Positions 30,638 to 41,703 of a stretch of 64,000 nucleotides of DNA are shown here, piece by piece (within the stretch, counting starts at the first letter, position 1; each line of letters begins with the position of its first letter). The DNA lies in assembly GCA_905221095.1 (NCBI GenBank), contig CAJNBV010000003.1, positions 124,001 to 188,000 of the forward strand. The letters run 5' to 3'. The notes under the pieces are model-generated. The model did no database searches. It saw only the letters and a list, made by a program, of their open reading frames with translations, and was not told the origin of the DNA. The position numbers and the translations under genes were made by a program. Source of the DNA: a bacterium (GTDB lineage: Bacteria > Bacillota > Bacilli > Lactobacillales > Streptococcaceae).

Positions 30638-30666
30638 GTGACAAAGCTTTTTAAAAGTGATAGAAT
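30638..30666 (+). promoter_or_regulatory. ldh promoter
   Basis: GTGACA, a 17-bp spacer and TAGAAT with a TG extension. About 23 bp upstream, 30602-30615 (CTAAAACGTTTACA) matches the cre consensus at all but the first two positions, compatible with CcpA activation of ldh from an upstream site. Confidence 0.6.
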
Positions 30667-30674
30667 TAAAATAA

Positions 30675-31703
<1,029 letters not shown>

Positions 31704-31713
31704 TTAAAGTTGA

Positions 31714-31747
31714 AATAACTCCTTGAATCCTCAAGGGGTTATTTTTT
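31714..31747 (+). terminator. ldh terminator
   Basis: A 13-bp stem (AATAACTCCTTGA with TCAAGGGGTTATT, one G-U pair) with a short loop, followed by TTTTTT. Confidence 0.92.
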
Positions 31748-31755
31748 GTGTTTAA

Positions 31756-31929
31756 ATTCAATATCTTATTAGTTTGCTTGTAAAAAGCAATATTCCTCTT
31801 CACACCATCATGTCGCGTGTAGGTCATAGAGACGCTAAGATGACCAATCAAATTTATACTCACATCACAAAAAGTATGAAACAAGCAACGATTTACTCTT
31901 TGACTACTGTTGCATTAAATCAAAAGTAG
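31756..31929 (+). pseudogene. C-terminal remnant of a tyrosine recombinase (integrase)
   Basis: An open stretch without a plausible start encodes about 57 residues. Its core, LHTIMSRVGHRDAKMTNQIY followed by THITKSMKQ, matches the end of phage/ICE tyrosine recombinases: the Gly-His of the catalytic box and the nucleophilic Tyr in IYTHIT are present. The upstream catalytic Arg and HxxR are missing; the frame is closed by TAA at 31753-31755. It fills most of the 300-base gap between the ldh and pyk terminators. It is presumably what is left of an integrated element. Confidence 0.75.
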
Positions 31930-31947
31930 TAAACTTTTTCCATATAC

Positions 31948-31996
31948 AAAAAAGCCCATCATACAGTCTAGAAAGCTTGATATGATAGGCTATTTT
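31948..31996 (-). terminator. pyk terminator
   Basis: AGCC-CATCATA pairs with TATGATAGGCT; followed by TTTTTT on the minus strand, 9 bases after the pyk stop. Confidence 0.8.
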
Positions 31997-32004
31997 TCTA
32001 TTAA

Positions 32005-33510
32005 TTAACGTACTGTACGGATACGCATTGTATTTGTACGAACAGCTTCTCCAAGTGGTACACCAGCTACGATAACGATATCGTCACCAGATTGTACAAG
32101 ACCTGCTTCAACTGCTTTACGTTCAGCAATTTCAAACATATCATCAGTTGAAGATGGAGCATCTGTCAACATTGGGATAACACCCCAGTTCAACATCAAT
32201 CCACGTTCTGTCAATTCGTCAAATGTCAACGCCAAGATGTCAGCATTTGGACGGTATTTAGAAATCAAACGTGCAGTGTGACCTGTCTTAGTAAGAGTTA
32301 CAACCAATTTAATGTCCATTGAGTTAGTAGCATCTTTAACAGCTGAAGCCATTACTTCTGTCTTAGAGTTACGTTCGAATGAATCTGAGTTCAAACGTCC
32401 ATATTCGTTAAGAAGAGTTTGAGCGTTCTTATCGATTGTAGCCATTGTAGTTACTGACTCAAGTGGATATTTACCGTTTGCAGACTCACCTGAAAGCATT
32501 GTTGCGTCAGTTCCGTCGATAACAGCGTTAAATACGTCTGATACTTCTGAACGAGTTGCACGTGGTTTTTCAGTCATTGTTTCAAGCATGTTTGTTGCAG
32601 TGATAACAACTTTACCTGCAGCATTGACTTTAGTGATAATCATTTTTTGGTAAACTGGAACCATTTCGAATGGTACTTCGATACCCATATCACCACGAGC
32701 GATCATGATACCATCAGCAGCTTCGATGATTTCATCCAAGTTGTCGATACCTTGTTGGTTTTCGATTTTAGCGAACAATTGAACGTGTCCGTTTCCAGTT
32801 TCTTCACAGATTGCACGAACTTCGTTCACGTCTTTTGCAGTACGTACGAATGAAATTGCGATGAAGTTGATACCTTGTTCAAGACCGAAACGGATATCGT
32901 CGTTATCGCGTTCAGCAAGAGCTGGGAAAGGAATTTTAGTGTTAGGGATGTTCACACCTTTTTGTTTAGCGATGATACCATCGTTTTCAACTTCAACTTC
33001 AAATTCACGAGTTGCGTCATCTTTAGCAACCACACGAAGACCAAGTTTACCATCGTCAACCAACACTTGACGACCAACTTCAACATCATCATAGATATCA
33101 AGAGCACCAGCAACGTTCAATGCAATCACTTCACGAGTTGATTTGATTCCTTGTTTAGTTGCAACACGGATTTTCTCACCAGTTTTGTATGAATACTCTT
33201 TAGCTTCACCTTCGAACAATTCTGTACGGATTTCTGGTCCCTTTGTATCAAGAAGGAAACCAACTTTTTTACCTGCAAGTTTTTCTGCAAGTTTAACAGT
33301 TGCCATACGCTCACCTTGTTCTTGGTGGTCACCGTGTGAGAAGTTGAAACGGAATGTGTTAGCACCAGCTTCAATCAATTTAGCAATGTTTTTAGCTGAA
33401 GCTTCAACATCAAGTTTTTCACCCCAGTATCCGTCATCACCAAATTTTTTACCACCACGGATTTCTACCGCAGGACCCAAAGTTGCAACGATTTTTACAC
33501 GTTTGTTCAT
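32005..33510 (-). CDS. pyk: Pyruvate kinase
   Basis: A 501-residue glycolytic enzyme transferring phosphate from phosphoenolpyruvate to ADP. Catalytic stretches are VATLGPAVE at the start, FRFNFSHGDHQEQ (about 53-65), LDTKGPEIRT (about 91-100) and the active-site signature FAKIENQQGIDNLDEII (about 247-263) with the catalytic Lys, then MIARGDMGIE. Length and the N-terminal insertion (EIRGGKKFGDDGYWG) are typical of streptococcal Pyk. It follows pfkA by 58 bases in the conserved lactic-acid-bacterial pfk-pyk operon. Confidence 0.97.
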   Translation of the reverse strand: MNKRVKIVATLGPAVEIRGGKKFGDDGYWGEKLDVEASAKNIAKLIEAGANTFRFNFSHGDHQEQGERMATVKLAEKLAGKKVGFLLDTKGPEIRTELFEGEAKEYSYKTGEKIRVATKQGIKSTREVIALNVAGALDIYDDVEVGRQVLVDDGKLGLRVVAKDDATREFEVEVENDGIIAKQKGVNIPNTKIPFPALAERDNDDIRFGLEQGINFIAISFVRTAKDVNEVRAICEETGNGHVQLFAKIENQQGIDNLDEIIEAADGIMIARGDMGIEVPFEMVPVYQKMIITKVNAAGKVVITATNMLETMTEKPRATRSEVSDVFNAVIDGTDATMLSGESANGKYPLESVTTMATIDKNAQTLLNEYGRLNSDSFERNSKTEVMASAVKDATNSMDIKLVVTLTKTGHTARLISKYRPNADILALTFDELTERGLMLNWGVIPMLTDAPSSTDDMFEIAERKAVEAGLVQSGDDIVIVAGVPLGEAVRTNTMRIRTVR

Positions 33511-33568
33511 GATTTTTGTGACTCCTTTATATATATGACCTTTTTGGTCTTATTAACTAAATTGTAAA

Positions 33569-34582
<1,014 letters not shown>

Positions 34583-34658
34583 TTATGCTCCTTTTTCTTT
34601 TAACATTCTTATTGATTATACCACATTTGATTTTAAAATTCTTCTATTTTCCGTATTT

Positions 34659-37600
34659 TTAGCGATAAATCGTTTTCATAACAATTTCATTCAATTTCGC
34701 TTCTAATTCATTGGATTTAGCTACAAAATGATGATGGGAAACGATTGTTTTCTGTTCCTCTTCATACCTGATGATGACTGGGATTGGGCCTTTATACTGG
34801 TCTAAAATTCTCGAAATTTCTTGATCCGAGTCATGATTTTTCACCTGAATCCAGAAGCGTTCAGCCACTGCTTCTCTTATTTCTTGTGCAATCATTTGCA
34901 GACGGCCATCACGTGATTGGGTTTTCCCTTTGATATAGTAGAATGCTCCTTCTCTTATTTCCTGTCCAACCTGACGATATAAGTCTGAAAAGAGAGTGAC
35001 ATCCAATTTTTTCTTACTGTCATCCACCTGTAAGAAAGCCATGTTTTCACCCTTTTTGGTACGAATTACTTTTATCTTCTGAACTTCAACCAAGATAATA
35101 GCATAGCTATTTTCTGACAAATTCCCAATTGGAGTAATCGGATAAATAGCCTTACTTGCAATAGCTTGTAGTGGATGTTTGCTGACACCTATCCCTAAAA
35201 GTTCTTGTTCCATATAGAATTTTTCTTGTTCCGTCCAATCTTCCGATTCCTGCCAGCTATAAATTGTTTCACCAAACAAGCTTCCTAACTCTTTCACAAA
35301 TTCAAATAGATTAGCTAAGTTATTAAATACTTTTTGACGATTTGTCTCAAATGAATCGAAAAGACCAACTTTTACCAAAGGTTCTAGCAGAGGAAGTTTC
35401 AGATAATTCTCAGGTAATTTAGCTATAAAATCTTCAATGTTAGAATAAGGTCTATTTTCAAGAATCCAAAGTGCCAAATCCTTGCTGACTCCCTTAATCG
35501 ATTTCAATCCTAGATAGATGGCCTTGTTCGCAATTTTATCGTGATAGGGAATGGTGTTGATGGACAGAGGCTCCACTTCAAAGCCTGCTTCAAGTGCATC
35601 TATTAAGTAATCACTGTTGGCAGAATTCAACATGACCTGATAAAAAATAGCTGGATAATGTGTTTTGAAATAAGCCAACTGGAAGGCCAAGGCTGAGTAG
35701 GCATAGGCATGTGACCTGTTAAAACCATAACCTGCAAACTTCTCCATGACATCAAAGACCTGCTCTGCCTTTTCCGCAGTATGTCCAGCTTCTAAGGAGC
35801 CTTGAATAAAGGAAGCCCTCATCTCATGCATGGCAGAGGCATCCTTTTTCCCCATAGCTCGGCGCAAAATATCGGCTTTCCCAAGACTAAATCCAGCAAA
35901 ACGCTGAGCAACTTGCATAACCTGCTCCTGATAGAGCATAATGCCGTAGGTTGGAGCCAAAATATCCTCCAGTACTGAATCCAGAACAGTCACTTCTTCC
36001 TGCCCATGCTTTCTTGCCACAAAATTGTTGATATAGTCACTAGCACCTGGTCGATTTAGAGAAGTAGTCGCTACGACATCTTCAAAACAGGCTGGTTGCA
36101 CACGTTTGAGCAAGCGAATGGCACCAGGTTGTTCAAATTGAAAGATACCTTTTGTATTTCCAGATGCAAACAAAGCTAACGTTTCTTTGTCTTCCAAATC
36201 GATTTCTTCGATTTTAAGGTGAATACCCTCTGTTTCAGCAAGTAATTCTTGCATCTTCTGGACAAAGGTCAGATTTCGTAGTCCCAGAAAGTCCATCTTC
36301 AAAAGCCCACTTTCTTCAACACCATGAGCATCATATTGAGTCAGTGGAATTTCATCACCATGCTTTAGAGGGATGTAATTGGTCAAATCTTGGTCACTGA
36401 TTACAACACCAGCCGCATGGACAGAGGTTTGTCTTGGATAGCCCTCAATCTTGCAGGCAATTTCAAAGGCTTTTTGGTATTCTAACTTACTATTGATTTG
36501 CTGACGAAACTGGAGATTGCCTTCATAGGCCGACTTGAGATTGTCACGAAAACTGATTTTCTTAGTAATTGCAGATAATTCATACTCTGGCACACCAAAA
36601 CGTTTTAAAACATCTCGTAAGGCCTGCTTTGCTCCAAATGTAGAAAATGTAACAATTTGAGCCGCATGTTTACTACCATATTTATTACCAACATATCTGA
36701 TAAAATCTGGACGATAAATATCTGGGATATCAATATCAATATCAGGCATGGTATAGCGTTCACGATTGAGAAAGCGTTCAAAAATGAGATTTTTCTCTAC
36801 AGGGTCAATCCCTGTGATGTCCAAGGCATAGGAAACCAAGCTACCAACTGCAGAACCCCGTCCCATCCCCATATAGTAGCCATTCGAACGTCCGAAACGC
36901 AGCAAATCCCAAACGACCAAGAAATAATCATCAAAGCCCATATCATGAATAACAGCCAATTCTTGGTCTAGTCGATCTTGATATTCTTTACTAGACAACC
37001 CCTTCTGAGAAAGTCCCAGTTCAGCACGTTCTCTCAACTCTTCTACTGCTGGTCTAGCTGGGTTAAAACGAGGCAATTTCAGACTAGTATCCAAATCATA
37101 AGAAATACCTGAAATAAGCTTTTCTAAGTTTTCCAAGGCTTGAGGAAAACGTTCTTGGAATAGTTTCTCTAAAGAACTTGCTGATATAAAAACATCTTGT
37201 CTAGAACGCAAAGGAACTTCTCTAAGCGGTAGATTTTCTTTAATCGCTGTTAATACTTGCAGGACTTCTCTATCCCTGCTTTCAAAAGCATTGACCCGAT
37301 AAAGTGGCAAAATAGGATGATGAAATTCGCTTGCCAGTGTTTCTGAATAAACCCCAATATAATAATCACGGCCTAGTTCTAATGACTCCAATCCATCAAA
37401 ATAAGGCACAATGACCGCAATATCCTCCAGATACTGAGATAAAACTGACCAATTTTTCTCCCCCTGCATCTTGGCTGTTGAAAGCTTCATCAACTGCTGA
37501 TAGCCTACACTAGATAGAGCTAAAAAGCGCAGATTCACTTCCTGATTATTTACAAACACAGTCATCTCAAGCCCTAGCAAAGGATGAATGCCATATTTTT

Positions 37601-37760
37601 TTGTAACTTCTAGAAAGTCAAAAGCACCATAAAGATTATCAATATCCATCATAGCCAAATGTGTGTAGCCGAATTCTTTAGCTGCTCTCACATACTTGTC
37701 GATCGAAATGACGCTCTCCATAAAACTATAGACTGTTTTTGTATCTAGTTGTGCGATCAA
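34659..37760 (-). CDS. dnaE: DNA polymerase III alpha subunit, DnaE type
   Basis: A 1,033-residue replicative polymerase that in Firmicutes acts beside PolC, mainly extending primers on the lagging strand. N-terminal PHP domain (FMESVISIDKYVRAAKEFGYTHLAMMD), polymerase palm with catalytic Asp residues in MPDIDIDIPD (about 350), GMGRGSAVGSLVSYALDITGIDP, helix-hairpin-helix and OB-fold regions at the C-terminus. It starts with TTG: AGAGGAG lies 9 bases upstream, the length then equals the pneumococcal protein, and the in-frame GTG at 37787 sits at the predicted transcript start. Confidence 0.93.
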   Translation of the reverse strand: MIAQLDTKTVYSFMESVISIDKYVRAAKEFGYTHLAMMDIDNLYGAFDFLEVTKKYGIHPLLGLEMTVFVNNQEVNLRFLALSSVGYQQLMKLSTAKMQGEKNWSVLSQYLEDIAVIVPYFDGLESLELGRDYYIGVYSETLASEFHHPILPLYRVNAFESRDREVLQVLTAIKENLPLREVPLRSRQDVFISASSLEKLFQERFPQALENLEKLISGISYDLDTSLKLPRFNPARPAVEELRERAELGLSQKGLSSKEYQDRLDQELAVIHDMGFDDYFLVVWDLLRFGRSNGYYMGMGRGSAVGSLVSYALDITGIDPVEKNLIFERFLNRERYTMPDIDIDIPDIYRPDFIRYVGNKYGSKHAAQIVTFSTFGAKQALRDVLKRFGVPEYELSAITKKISFRDNLKSAYEGNLQFRQQINSKLEYQKAFEIACKIEGYPRQTSVHAAGVVISDQDLTNYIPLKHGDEIPLTQYDAHGVEESGLLKMDFLGLRNLTFVQKMQELLAETEGIHLKIEEIDLEDKETLALFASGNTKGIFQFEQPGAIRLLKRVQPACFEDVVATTSLNRPGASDYINNFVARKHGQEEVTVLDSVLEDILAPTYGIMLYQEQVMQVAQRFAGFSLGKADILRRAMGKKDASAMHEMRASFIQGSLEAGHTAEKAEQVFDVMEKFAGYGFNRSHAYAYSALAFQLAYFKTHYPAIFYQVMLNSANSDYLIDALEAGFEVEPLSINTIPYHDKIANKAIYLGLKSIKGVSKDLALWILENRPYSNIEDFIAKLPENYLKLPLLEPLVKVGLFDSFETNRQKVFNNLANLFEFVKELGSLFGETIYSWQESEDWTEQEKFYMEQELLGIGVSKHPLQAIASKAIYPITPIGNLSENSYAIILVEVQKIKVIRTKKGENMAFLQVDDSKKKLDVTLFSDLYRQVGQEIREGAFYYIKGKTQSRDGRLQMIAQEIREAVAERFWIQVKNHDSDQEISRILDQYKGPIPVIIRYEEEQKTIVSHHHFVAKSNELEAKLNEIVMKTIYR

Positions 37761-37790
37761 TTTACACTTCTCCTCTATCGTTCTCACTAT

Positions 37791-37799
37791 ATTATACCA
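37791..37799 (-). promoter_or_regulatory. dnaE promoter (extended -10)
   Basis: TGGTATAAT on the minus strand, about 30 bases before the TTG start. It places the transcript start near 37784. Confidence 0.6.
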
Positions 37800-38105
37800 T
37801 TTTCAAAAAGAGAAAGACAAAAGCAATAACTCCTATCTCTGTTTTATATTTTAAATAAGGCATTTTGGATGAAAAATAACAAATATAGTTTCAATAGAAA
37901 TGTTTCTGTAAACTATTTTGAACTTTTTATCCCAATAAATGGATATCTCTTTTAAAGAAGTGAGATAAATTCACTCAAAATTCTTGTTAGATATAGTTTC
38001 ATTTATGAACACTATAGAATATCACATATTATTTAATATAAATTGTATTCATTATTCTTTAATTAATTTCTTTCTCACTTAATAATTCCCTTTCTCCTAT
38101 TTTTT
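37800..38105. other. AT-rich divergent spacer between dnaE and pepX
   Basis: No gene seen. It contains the 11-base direct repeat ATATAGTTTCA at 37883-37893 and 37991-38001, and an inverted repeat TATAGT...ACTATA at about 37992-38016. No known regulator site was recognised. Confidence 0.5.
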
Positions 38106-38114
38106 TGATATAAT
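38106..38114 (+). promoter_or_regulatory. pepX promoter (extended -10)
   Basis: TGATATAAT, 31 bases before the pepX ATG; the -35 is not convincing. AAGGAGG is the ribosome site. Confidence 0.6.
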
Positions 38115-38145
38115 AACCTTAATTATTATTTTACAAGGAGGTTTT

Positions 38146-40428
38146 ATGCGCTTTAATCAATTCAGCTATTTATCACTTCCAAGAGATACTATTTTATATG
38201 AATTAAAAAAGTATGGATTTGATTTTCCATCTGAGTCAACAAATAAAAAGATGTTGGAGTCTTTTCTAAGTCGTTTCTTTTTCACTTATCAAGACACCAA
38301 CTATCCACTTTCCATCCTAGCAGCTGATAAAAAAACAGACCTGCTGACATTTTTTCAATCAGAAGATGAACTGACAGCAGATATTTTTTATACTGTAGCC
38401 TTTCAACTTTTAGGCTTTTCTTATTTTGTTGACTTCGAAGACAGTGAAGTTTTTCGTAAAGAAACTGGATTTCCCATTATATATGGTGACTTGATTGAAA
38501 ATCTCTATCAGTTACTCAATACTCGCACCAAAAAGGGAAATACTCTTATCGACCAACTTGTTAGCGATGGTCTTATCCCTGAGGATAATGACTACCACTA
38601 CTTTAACGGCAAGAGTTTGGCTACTTTTTCTAGCCATGATGTGATTCGAGAAGTGGTCTATGTTGAGTCTCGTGTCGATACTGACCAAAAAGGTCTACCA
38701 GACTTAGTCAAGGTTAGCATTATTCGTCCACGTTATAAGGGGCAAATTCCTGCTATTATGACAGCCAGTCCTTATCACCAAGGAACAAATGACAAAGCAA
38801 GCGATAAGGCTCTCTACAAGATGGAGGGCGAGCTTAAGGTCAAAACTGCTCACAAGATTGAGCTAGAAGAACCTCAACTAAATCTCGTCCAACCTCAAGG
38901 CCAAGCTGAGCTTGTGTCAGAAACTGAGGAAAAGCTAAGTCACATCAACTCCAGCTATACACTCAACGACTACTTCCTTCCACGAGGTTTTGCTAATCTA
39001 TATGTTTCAGGTGTTGGTACTAAAGACTCTACTGGTTTTATGACTAACGGAGACTACCAGCAAATTGAGGCTTATAAAAACGTGATTGATTGGCTCAATG
39101 GCCGTTGCCGTGCCTTTACCGACCATACGCGCCAGCGTCAAGTCAAGGCTGACTGGTCAAATGGAAAAGTTGCCACAACTGGACTTTCCTATCTAGGTAC
39201 CATGTCAAATGGTCTTGCTACTACAGGCGTCGATGGTTTAGAAGTCATCATTGCCGAGGCAGGAATTTCATCATGGTACAACTACTATCGTGAAAACGGT
39301 CTGGTGACCAGCCCAGGTGGTTATCCAGGTGAGGACTTTGACTCCCTTGCTGAGTTAACCTATTCTCGTAATCTCGTGGCTGGCGACTATATCCGTAGCA
39401 ATGAAGCTCACCAAGCTGACTTAGAAAAAGTAAAGGAACAACTGGATCGCAAGACCGGCGACTATAACCAGTTTTGGCATGACCGCAACTATCTGCTCAA
39501 TGCTGACAAGGTAAAGGCAGAGGTTGTCTTTACCCACGGTTCTCAGGATTGGAATGTCAAACCACTTCATGTTTACCAGATGTTCCATGCCCTTCCTGCT
39601 CACATAAACAAGCATCTCTTTTTCCATAATGGCGCACATGTTTACATGAACAACTGGCAGTCCATCGACTTCCGTGAGTCCATGAATGCCTTATTGACTA
39701 AGAAATTACTGGTACAGGAAACAGATTTCCAACTTCCTACTGTTATCTGGCAGGACAATACAGCTCCTCAGACTTGGTTATCACTTGATAACTTCGGCCG
39801 GCAAGAAAACTTTGAAACCTTCTCACTTGGTCAAGAAGAGCAAGTCATTCAAAACCAGTACCCAGATAAGGATTTTGAACGCTATGGCAAAACCTACCAG
39901 ACCTTCAATACGGAACTTTATCAAGGAAAAGCCAATCAGATTACAATTGACCTTCCTGTGACTAAGAATCTTCACTTGAACGGTCGCGCTCAACTCAATC
40001 TTCGTATCAAATCCAGCACAAACAAGGGGCTTTTATCTGCTCAACTACTGGAACTTGGTCAAAAGAAATACCTACAACCTTATCCAGCTGTTTTAAGTGC
40101 TAGAACCATTGACAACGGTCGCTACCACATGTTGGAAAATCTCTGTGAATTACCATTTCGTGAAAATCAACAACGAGTCGTGACAAAAGGCTACCTCAAT
40201 TTACAGAATAGAAATGATTTACTGTTAGTCGAGGATATTACTGCAGATGAATGGATGGATGTGCAATTTGAACTGCAACCAACTATTTACAAGCTAAAAG
40301 AAGGAGATACTCTTCGTTTAGTTCTTTATACTACTGACTTTGAAATCACCATACGTGACAATACCGCTTACCACCTGACTGTGGATCTTGAACAGTCTAC
40401 ACTTATCTTACCTTGTCAAAAGGTATAA
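38146..40428 (+). CDS. pepX: Xaa-Pro dipeptidyl-peptidase
   Basis: A 760-residue cytoplasmic serine peptidase (S15 family) releasing X-Pro dipeptides from the N-termini of proline-rich peptides such as casein fragments. The catalytic residues fall at the numbers known for lactic acid bacterial PepX: Ser348 in [13 protein letters not shown], Asp468 in HGSQDWNVK and His498 in [11 protein letters not shown]-terminal helical domain, alpha/beta-hydrolase core and C-terminal jelly-roll domain are all present. A decayed second copy of its last 430 or so bases follows directly. Confidence 0.96.
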   Translation: MRFNQFSYLSLPRDTILYELKKYGFDFPSESTNKKMLESFLSRFFFTYQDTNYPLSILAADKKTDLLTFFQSEDELTADIFYTVAFQLLGFSYFVDFEDSEVFRKETGFPIIYGDLIENLYQLLNTRTKKGNTLIDQLVSDGLIPEDNDYHYFNGKSLATFSSHDVIREVVYVESRVDTDQKGLPDLVKVSIIRPRYKGQIPAIMTASPYHQGTNDKASDKALYKMEGELKVKTAHKIELEEPQLNLVQPQGQAELVSETEEKLSHINSSYTLNDYFLPRGFANLYVSGVGTKDSTGFMTNGDYQQIEAYKNVIDWLNGRCRAFTDHTRQRQVKADWSNGKVATTGLSYLGTMSNGLATTGVDGLEVIIAEAGISSWYNYYRENGLVTSPGGYPGEDFDSLAELTYSRNLVAGDYIRSNEAHQADLEKVKEQLDRKTGDYNQFWHDRNYLLNADKVKAEVVFTHGSQDWNVKPLHVYQMFHALPAHINKHLFFHNGAHVYMNNWQSIDFRESMNALLTKKLLVQETDFQLPTVIWQDNTAPQTWLSLDNFGRQENFETFSLGQEEQVIQNQYPDKDFERYGKTYQTFNTELYQGKANQITIDLPVTKNLHLNGRAQLNLRIKSSTNKGLLSAQLLELGQKKYLQPYPAVLSARTIDNGRYHMLENLCELPFRENQQRVVTKGYLNLQNRNDLLLVEDITADEWMDVQFELQPTIYKLKEGDTLRLVLYTTDFEITIRDNTAYHLTVDLEQSTLILPCQKV

Positions 40429-40454
40429 TGTAACAGACAATCAGTATGGAAAAA

Positions 40455-40882
40455 TTTCCACTTGAAGAGTCTAACAAAATATAAACTTGGTATCAAATCC
40501 ACTCTCAAAGAAGGGCTTATGATAAGCCCATAACTGGAGTTTGAACAAAAGATACTAACACCCCTGACCAACATGTGTAACCCTCTATCATACACGCTAC
40601 CACATCACATGTTGGACAATCTCTGTGAATTACAATTATAATCAATTCACAACAAGCCGTGACAAAATGCTACCATAATTAAATGATTCACTGTCAGTAA
40701 AGAACAGCAATGTAGATGAACGGATAGATATCCAATTCAACTGCACCCAACTAGTGACAAGTTAAAAGAGAGATGCTCTCCATCTAGTTCTTTAGGCTAC
40801 TGACATTGAAATCATCATACGTGACAATACCGCTTACCACTCGACTGACAATTTCGATCAGTCCACGCTTTCTGTACTTTGT
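40455..40882 (+). pseudogene. Decayed tandem copy of the pepX 3' end
   Basis: The gap between pepX and the next gene aligns in order with pepX from about 39970 to 40415. Matching blocks include TATCAAATCC (40006 and 40491), CACATGTTGG..AATCTCTGTG (40127 and 40607) and TACGTGACAATACCGCTTAC (40352 and 40819). Many substitutions and small deletions break the frame, and no start or ribosome site exists. It would encode the C-terminal jelly-roll part of PepX if intact. Its divergence suggests an old duplication or recombination with a diverged allele. Confidence 0.85.
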
Positions 40883-40900
40883 ACAAGGAGTTAAATTATT

Positions 40901-41371
40901 ATGAACAAATCTGAACACCGACACCAACTCATACGCGCTCTTGTTGCAAAAAACAAGATTCATACACAGGCTGAGTTGCAAGCCCTTCTTGCTGATAACG
41001 ATATTCAAGTTACCCAGGCAACTCTCTCACGCGACATAAAAAATATGAACCTCTCAAAAGTACGTGAAGAAGACAACTCTTACTACGTACTCAATACAGG
41101 TTCTATCTCAAAATGGGAAAAACGTCTCGAAATCTACATGGAAGACGCCCTTGTCTTGATGCGCCCAGTTCAACACCAAGTCCTACTAAAAACTCTTCCT
41201 GGACTTGCTCAATCTTTTGGTTCTATCATTGATGCTTTGAGCTTCCCTGACGCTATCGCTACCCTCTGTGGCGATGATGTCTGTCTCGTCATCTGCGAAG
41301 ATGCAGAAGCTGCTCAAAAATGCTTTGAAGATCTGAAACAGTTCGCCCCACCATTTTTCTTTGGTGAATAG
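40901..41371 (+). CDS. Second ArgR/AhrC-family transcriptional regulator
   Basis: A 156-residue ArgR-type protein. The N-terminal winged helix is HRHQLIRALVAKNKIHTQAELQALL followed by DNDIQVTQATLSRDIKNMNL (about 6-52). The C-terminal half (MRPVQHQVLLKTLPGLAQSFGSIIDAL, ATLCGDDVCLVICE) has the shape of the oligomerisation domain, but the usual GTIAGDDT arginine-site segment is altered to ATLCGDDV, so its effector may differ. It likely works with the argR at 18.2 kb. AAGGAG precedes the ATG. A strong terminator follows. It next-neighbours pepX in pneumococcal genomes as I recall. Confidence 0.88.
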   Translation: MNKSEHRHQLIRALVAKNKIHTQAELQALLADNDIQVTQATLSRDIKNMNLSKVREEDNSYYVLNTGSISKWEKRLEIYMEDALVLMRPVQHQVLLKTLPGLAQSFGSIIDALSFPDAIATLCGDDVCLVICEDAEAAQKCFEDLKQFAPPFFFGE

Positions 41372-41373
41372 CA

Positions 41374-41409
41374 AAATTCCGTGTCTGATGAGACACGGAA
41401 TTTTTTTTT
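41374..41409 (+). terminator. Terminator of the second argR-family gene
   Basis: A 13-bp perfect stem (AAATTCCGTGTCT with its complement) with a GATG loop, followed by a long T-run. Confidence 0.93.
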
Positions 41410-41422
41410 ATCTTCTTTACTG

Positions 41423-41540
41423 ATACTCTTCGAAAACCTCTTCGAACCACATCAGCTTCACCTTATCTGCCACCTCAAAGCAGTGCTTTGAGCAACCTGC
41501 GGCTAGCTTTCTAATTTGCTTTTTGATTTTCATTGAGCAT
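41423..41540 (+). repeat. BOX element, copy 3 (boxA, boxB-like segment, boxC)
   Basis: About 118 bp from ATACTCTTCG to CATTGAGCAT. Between the A and C parts it keeps a boxB-type hairpin (CACCTCAAAGCAGTGCTTTGAG). It overlaps the 3' end of a small gene on the minus strand and supplies its stop codon. Confidence 0.85.
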
Positions 41541-41694
41541 GAGATGGATTTTCTTTTTTAGTTCGTGCCAACCTCAGGGCACGATTTGGATTGAGACGAT
41601 TAAATAATTCTTCCAATTTCTTTTCATTCCAAACGTCTGCGGCGGAAACAAAATTGCCATCCGCATCTCGGAAAGATATCGGTTTATCTCCCAT
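41530..41694 (-). CDS. Conserved-looking 54-residue protein downstream of obg
   Basis: A small basic protein that starts MGDKPISFRDADGNFVSAAD and ends RLARTKKENPSHAQ. AGGAG lies 6 bases before the ATG and overlaps the obg stop region, so translation is coupled to obg. The first half (FRDADGNFVSAADVWNEKKLEELFNRLNP) looks folded and gene-like. I recall a similar small hypothetical protein after Obg in pneumococcus. The last codons and the TGA lie inside the BOX element, which therefore probably replaced the native C-terminus. Function unknown. Confidence 0.7.
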   Translation of the reverse strand: MGDKPISFRDADGNFVSAADVWNEKKLEELFNRLNPNRALRLARTKKENPSHAQ

Positions 41695-41703
41695 ACCAGT
41701 CTC

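Noticed and set aside
40429..40900. Ordinary promoter spacer before the second argR-family gene
   Set aside because: Its in-order similarity to the pepX 3' end shows it is a degraded duplicate instead.
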